This document shows, in pieces, positions 63,701-64,000 of a stretch of DNA of 64,000 bases. Location of the stretch: contig NC_134025.1 of the NCBI RefSeq assembly GCF_964204645.1, positions 31,278,001 through 31,342,000 of the forward strand, written 5' to 3'. How positions within the stretch are numbered: the stretch's first letter is position 1; each line of letters opens with the position of its first letter. Below the pieces are notes generated by a model. It was not told the origin of the DNA. It made no database searches and saw nothing but the letters and a program-made list of their open reading frames with translations. The position numbers were made by a program, and so were the translations under genes. Source of the DNA: Tubulanus polymorphus (Eukaryota > Nemertea > Palaeonemertea > Tubulaniformes > Tubulanidae).

Positions 63701-64000
63701 TACCAGTTCCAACATATCCAGAAGAAATATCGTATATAAAAGATAATGTCATCTAAATTTCAGGATTGATTTATAGACTTCATTTGGTAGTTGATATCAT
63801 CATCCAAAATATAACCATCAAATGAGTTTATACATTTGTACGCGATTGGTTGGCTCTAACCTGATAGGTATTCTAATATGTGACTGGGTCTCTCTCTATA
63901 GAAATCGTAAAAACCGTAAATATTCCACTAATTACACATTCACTCAAAGACTGACAAAATAACCCCAAAATCCAATATTCGTGCCGACAATGACGCACTG
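48857..64000 (-). CDS. Delta-type Notch ligand, 3' part of gene (5' end outside window)
   Basis: Three coding exons are visible, 62333-62546, 56130-57129 and 48857-49031, with matching phases (0/1, 1/2, 2/stop). They encode 462 residues: the end of one EGF repeat, five full EGF repeats with six cysteines each, a juxtamembrane linker, a hydrophobic helix (56573-56650) followed by CRRRR, and a long disordered cytoplasmic tail. The tail starts with [12 protein letters not shown], which resembles the Delta juxtamembrane segment as I recall it, and ends in ATEV, the class I PDZ ligand of Delta/DLL1/DLL4. Jagged/Serrate proteins end differently. Delta on one cell activates Notch on its neighbour; the tail governs endocytosis and scaffold binding. 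The first exons (signal peptide, MNNL, DSL) must lie beyond 64000 on this strand. Introns are 7.1 kb and 5.2 kb; the shorter holds a large minisatellite. Confidence 0.9.
49145..49202. mobile_element. Small palindromic element, copy 2
   Basis: ACGTCATATTGGCCGT faces ACGGCCAATATGATG, closing with TGTGACGT. Matches the copy at 25060-25121 over its whole length. Confidence 0.65.
49940..50094. repeat. (GGGAGA)n microsatellite
   Basis: About 24 hexamer copies in the long Delta intron, preceded by imperfect GA-rich sequence from 49850. Confidence 0.98.
51167..51256. repeat. (GGCT)n microsatellite
   Basis: About 20 tetramer copies with two interruptions (GACT, GCAT). Confidence 0.97.
53262..53460. 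repeat. Array of AACTGTGGAACTGGGTCC units
   Basis: Seven to nine diverged copies of the ~20-bp unit found inverted at 44.7-44.9 kb, all in one orientation here. Confidence 0.75.
55800..56060 (-). repeat. Dispersed repeat family C copies (reverse)
   Basis: Contains TTATCTAAATGACGACTT, AGTAAATTGAATTGCAAA and related blocks twice, reverse-oriented relative to 23950-24110. Confidence 0.6.
56130..57129 (-). CDS. Delta exon: EGF repeats, transmembrane helix and cytoplasmic tail
   Basis: A 1000-bp exon. Its first bases complete an EGF begun in the previous exon ([15 protein letters not shown]). Then come three EGF repeats ([42 protein letters not shown]), a TM helix of ~26 residues and a basic stop-transfer. 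At the 3' end the bases TG|GTAAGC serve as donor; unspliced, the same bases read Trp-stop (TGG TAA), giving a tail that lacks the PDZ ligand. Confidence 0.92.
57215..57430 (+). repeat. tRNA-derived SINE, copy 2
   Basis: A box TGGTCTAGTGG at 57307 and B box GGTTCGAGTCT at 57350. The anticodon-arm stem CTCTG/CAGAG is better kept than in copy 1. The tail carries GGGTTAGGGTT repeats. It is antisense within a Delta intron. Confidence 0.75.
57679..57725. repeat. (CAG)n microsatellite
   Basis: About 15 CAG triplets within a short plus-strand frame that has no other sign of being coding. Confidence 0.97.
58012..58038. repeat. (GAATTT)n microsatellite
   Basis: Four hexamer copies. Confidence 0.9.
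58914..58990. repeat. Imperfect inverted repeat with TCGAAACGT
   Basis: TCGACTTCATCC on the left and GGATGAAGTCGA on the right form a perfect 12-bp arm. Further pairing is ATCTTCT/AGAAGAT around a short loop. It shares GTCGAAACGT with the 69-bp repeat at 40.5 kb. Confidence 0.75.
59143..61410. repeat. 17-bp G-rich minisatellite with TATATATA junctions
   Basis: More than 100 copies of GGGTGGGGTAGTGTACA, with point variants (GGATGGGG, GTGTTTA). From 60230 the array is split into blocks by a ~35-bp junction carrying GGGGTATATATACAGTAT, TACTCGGGTGTTTA or AACCGGGTGTTTA. The array begins with the same CTCGGGTGTTgA sequence. The plus strand is rich in GGGG runs; the Delta transcript carries the C-rich strand. 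Confidence 0.97.
62333..62546 (-). CDS. Delta exon with EGF repeats
   Basis: The acceptor ..ACATTACAG precedes GATATCGG. The exon starts in phase 0 with the last part of an EGF ([14 protein letters not shown]), then a full repeat ([25 protein letters not shown]) and the first half of the next ([11 protein letters not shown]), ending in G|GTAAGA. Confidence 0.92.
62547..64000 (-). other. Upstream Delta intron (partial)
   Basis: Predicted intron 5' of the 62333-62546 exon. It holds GA/CT-rich sequence at 63405-63500 and (CATT)n at 63625-63651. I found no further EGF or DSL exon before the window edge. Confidence 0.55.

Noticed and set aside
63670-63780. Possible additional Delta EGF exon (reads [16 protein letters not shown] on the minus strand)
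   Set aside because: It has a GYVG-like fragment but none of the EGF cysteines and only a weak GTAATC donor.

Overview
The window is nuclear DNA from a bilaterian animal. Genes are split by short phase-consistent GT-AG introns, and intergenic DNA is AT-leaning and packed with microsatellites, minisatellites and fold-back repeats. The protein set (TFG, mitochondrial MnSOD, WTAP, a Delta-type Notch ligand and a rhodopsin-family GPCR) and the repeat style suggest a marine lophotrochozoan such as a mollusc or brachiopod. The clade is an inference; the animal assignment is firm.

Layout. 1-1.1 kb: repeats, including the end of a 23-bp tandem array and copy 1 of a ~280-bp dispersed family. 1128-2075 (+): an intronless class A GPCR. 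2.1-12 kb: no recognised gene; minisatellites at 5.5 kb and 10.5-11.3 kb, a tRNA-derived SINE at 6.2 kb and a MITE at 11.6 kb. 12173-14898 (-): TFG in seven exons. 16011-17970 (-): SOD2 in five exons. 19403-22104 (+): WTAP in seven coding exons. SOD2 and WTAP lie head to head with ~1.4 kb between their start codons, the arrangement known for human SOD2/WTAP, so this looks like an ancient divergent gene pair. 22.1-48.8 kb: a long stretch with no coding gene I can recognise, containing at least five dispersed repeat families, several inverted-repeat elements, a 69-bp satellite and a large GAGAGGA array. 48857-beyond the right edge (-): the 3' part of a Delta gene. It has an EGF exon (62333-62546), a large exon with EGF repeats, transmembrane segment and cytoplasmic tail (56130-57129), and, across a 7.1-kb intron, a last exon (48857-49031) ending in the Delta PDZ-ligand ATEV. 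The 5' exons (signal peptide, MNNL, DSL) lie outside the window.

The genes do not form one pathway: TFG acts at ER exit sites, SOD2 in the mitochondrial matrix, WTAP in the nuclear m6A writer complex, Delta and the GPCR at the cell surface. What ties the window together is repeat activity inside genes. A tandem duplication copied a TFG splice donor, another copied a SOD2 splice acceptor, a MITE sits in the SOD2-WTAP interval, a foldback sits in TFG intron 1, and a 2.2-kb G-rich minisatellite sits in a Delta intron. I found no clear new multi-gene system. The least ordinary signals are the duplicated splice sites, the Delta exon whose stop codon overlaps a splice donor, and the 69-bp satellite with a three-stem fold.
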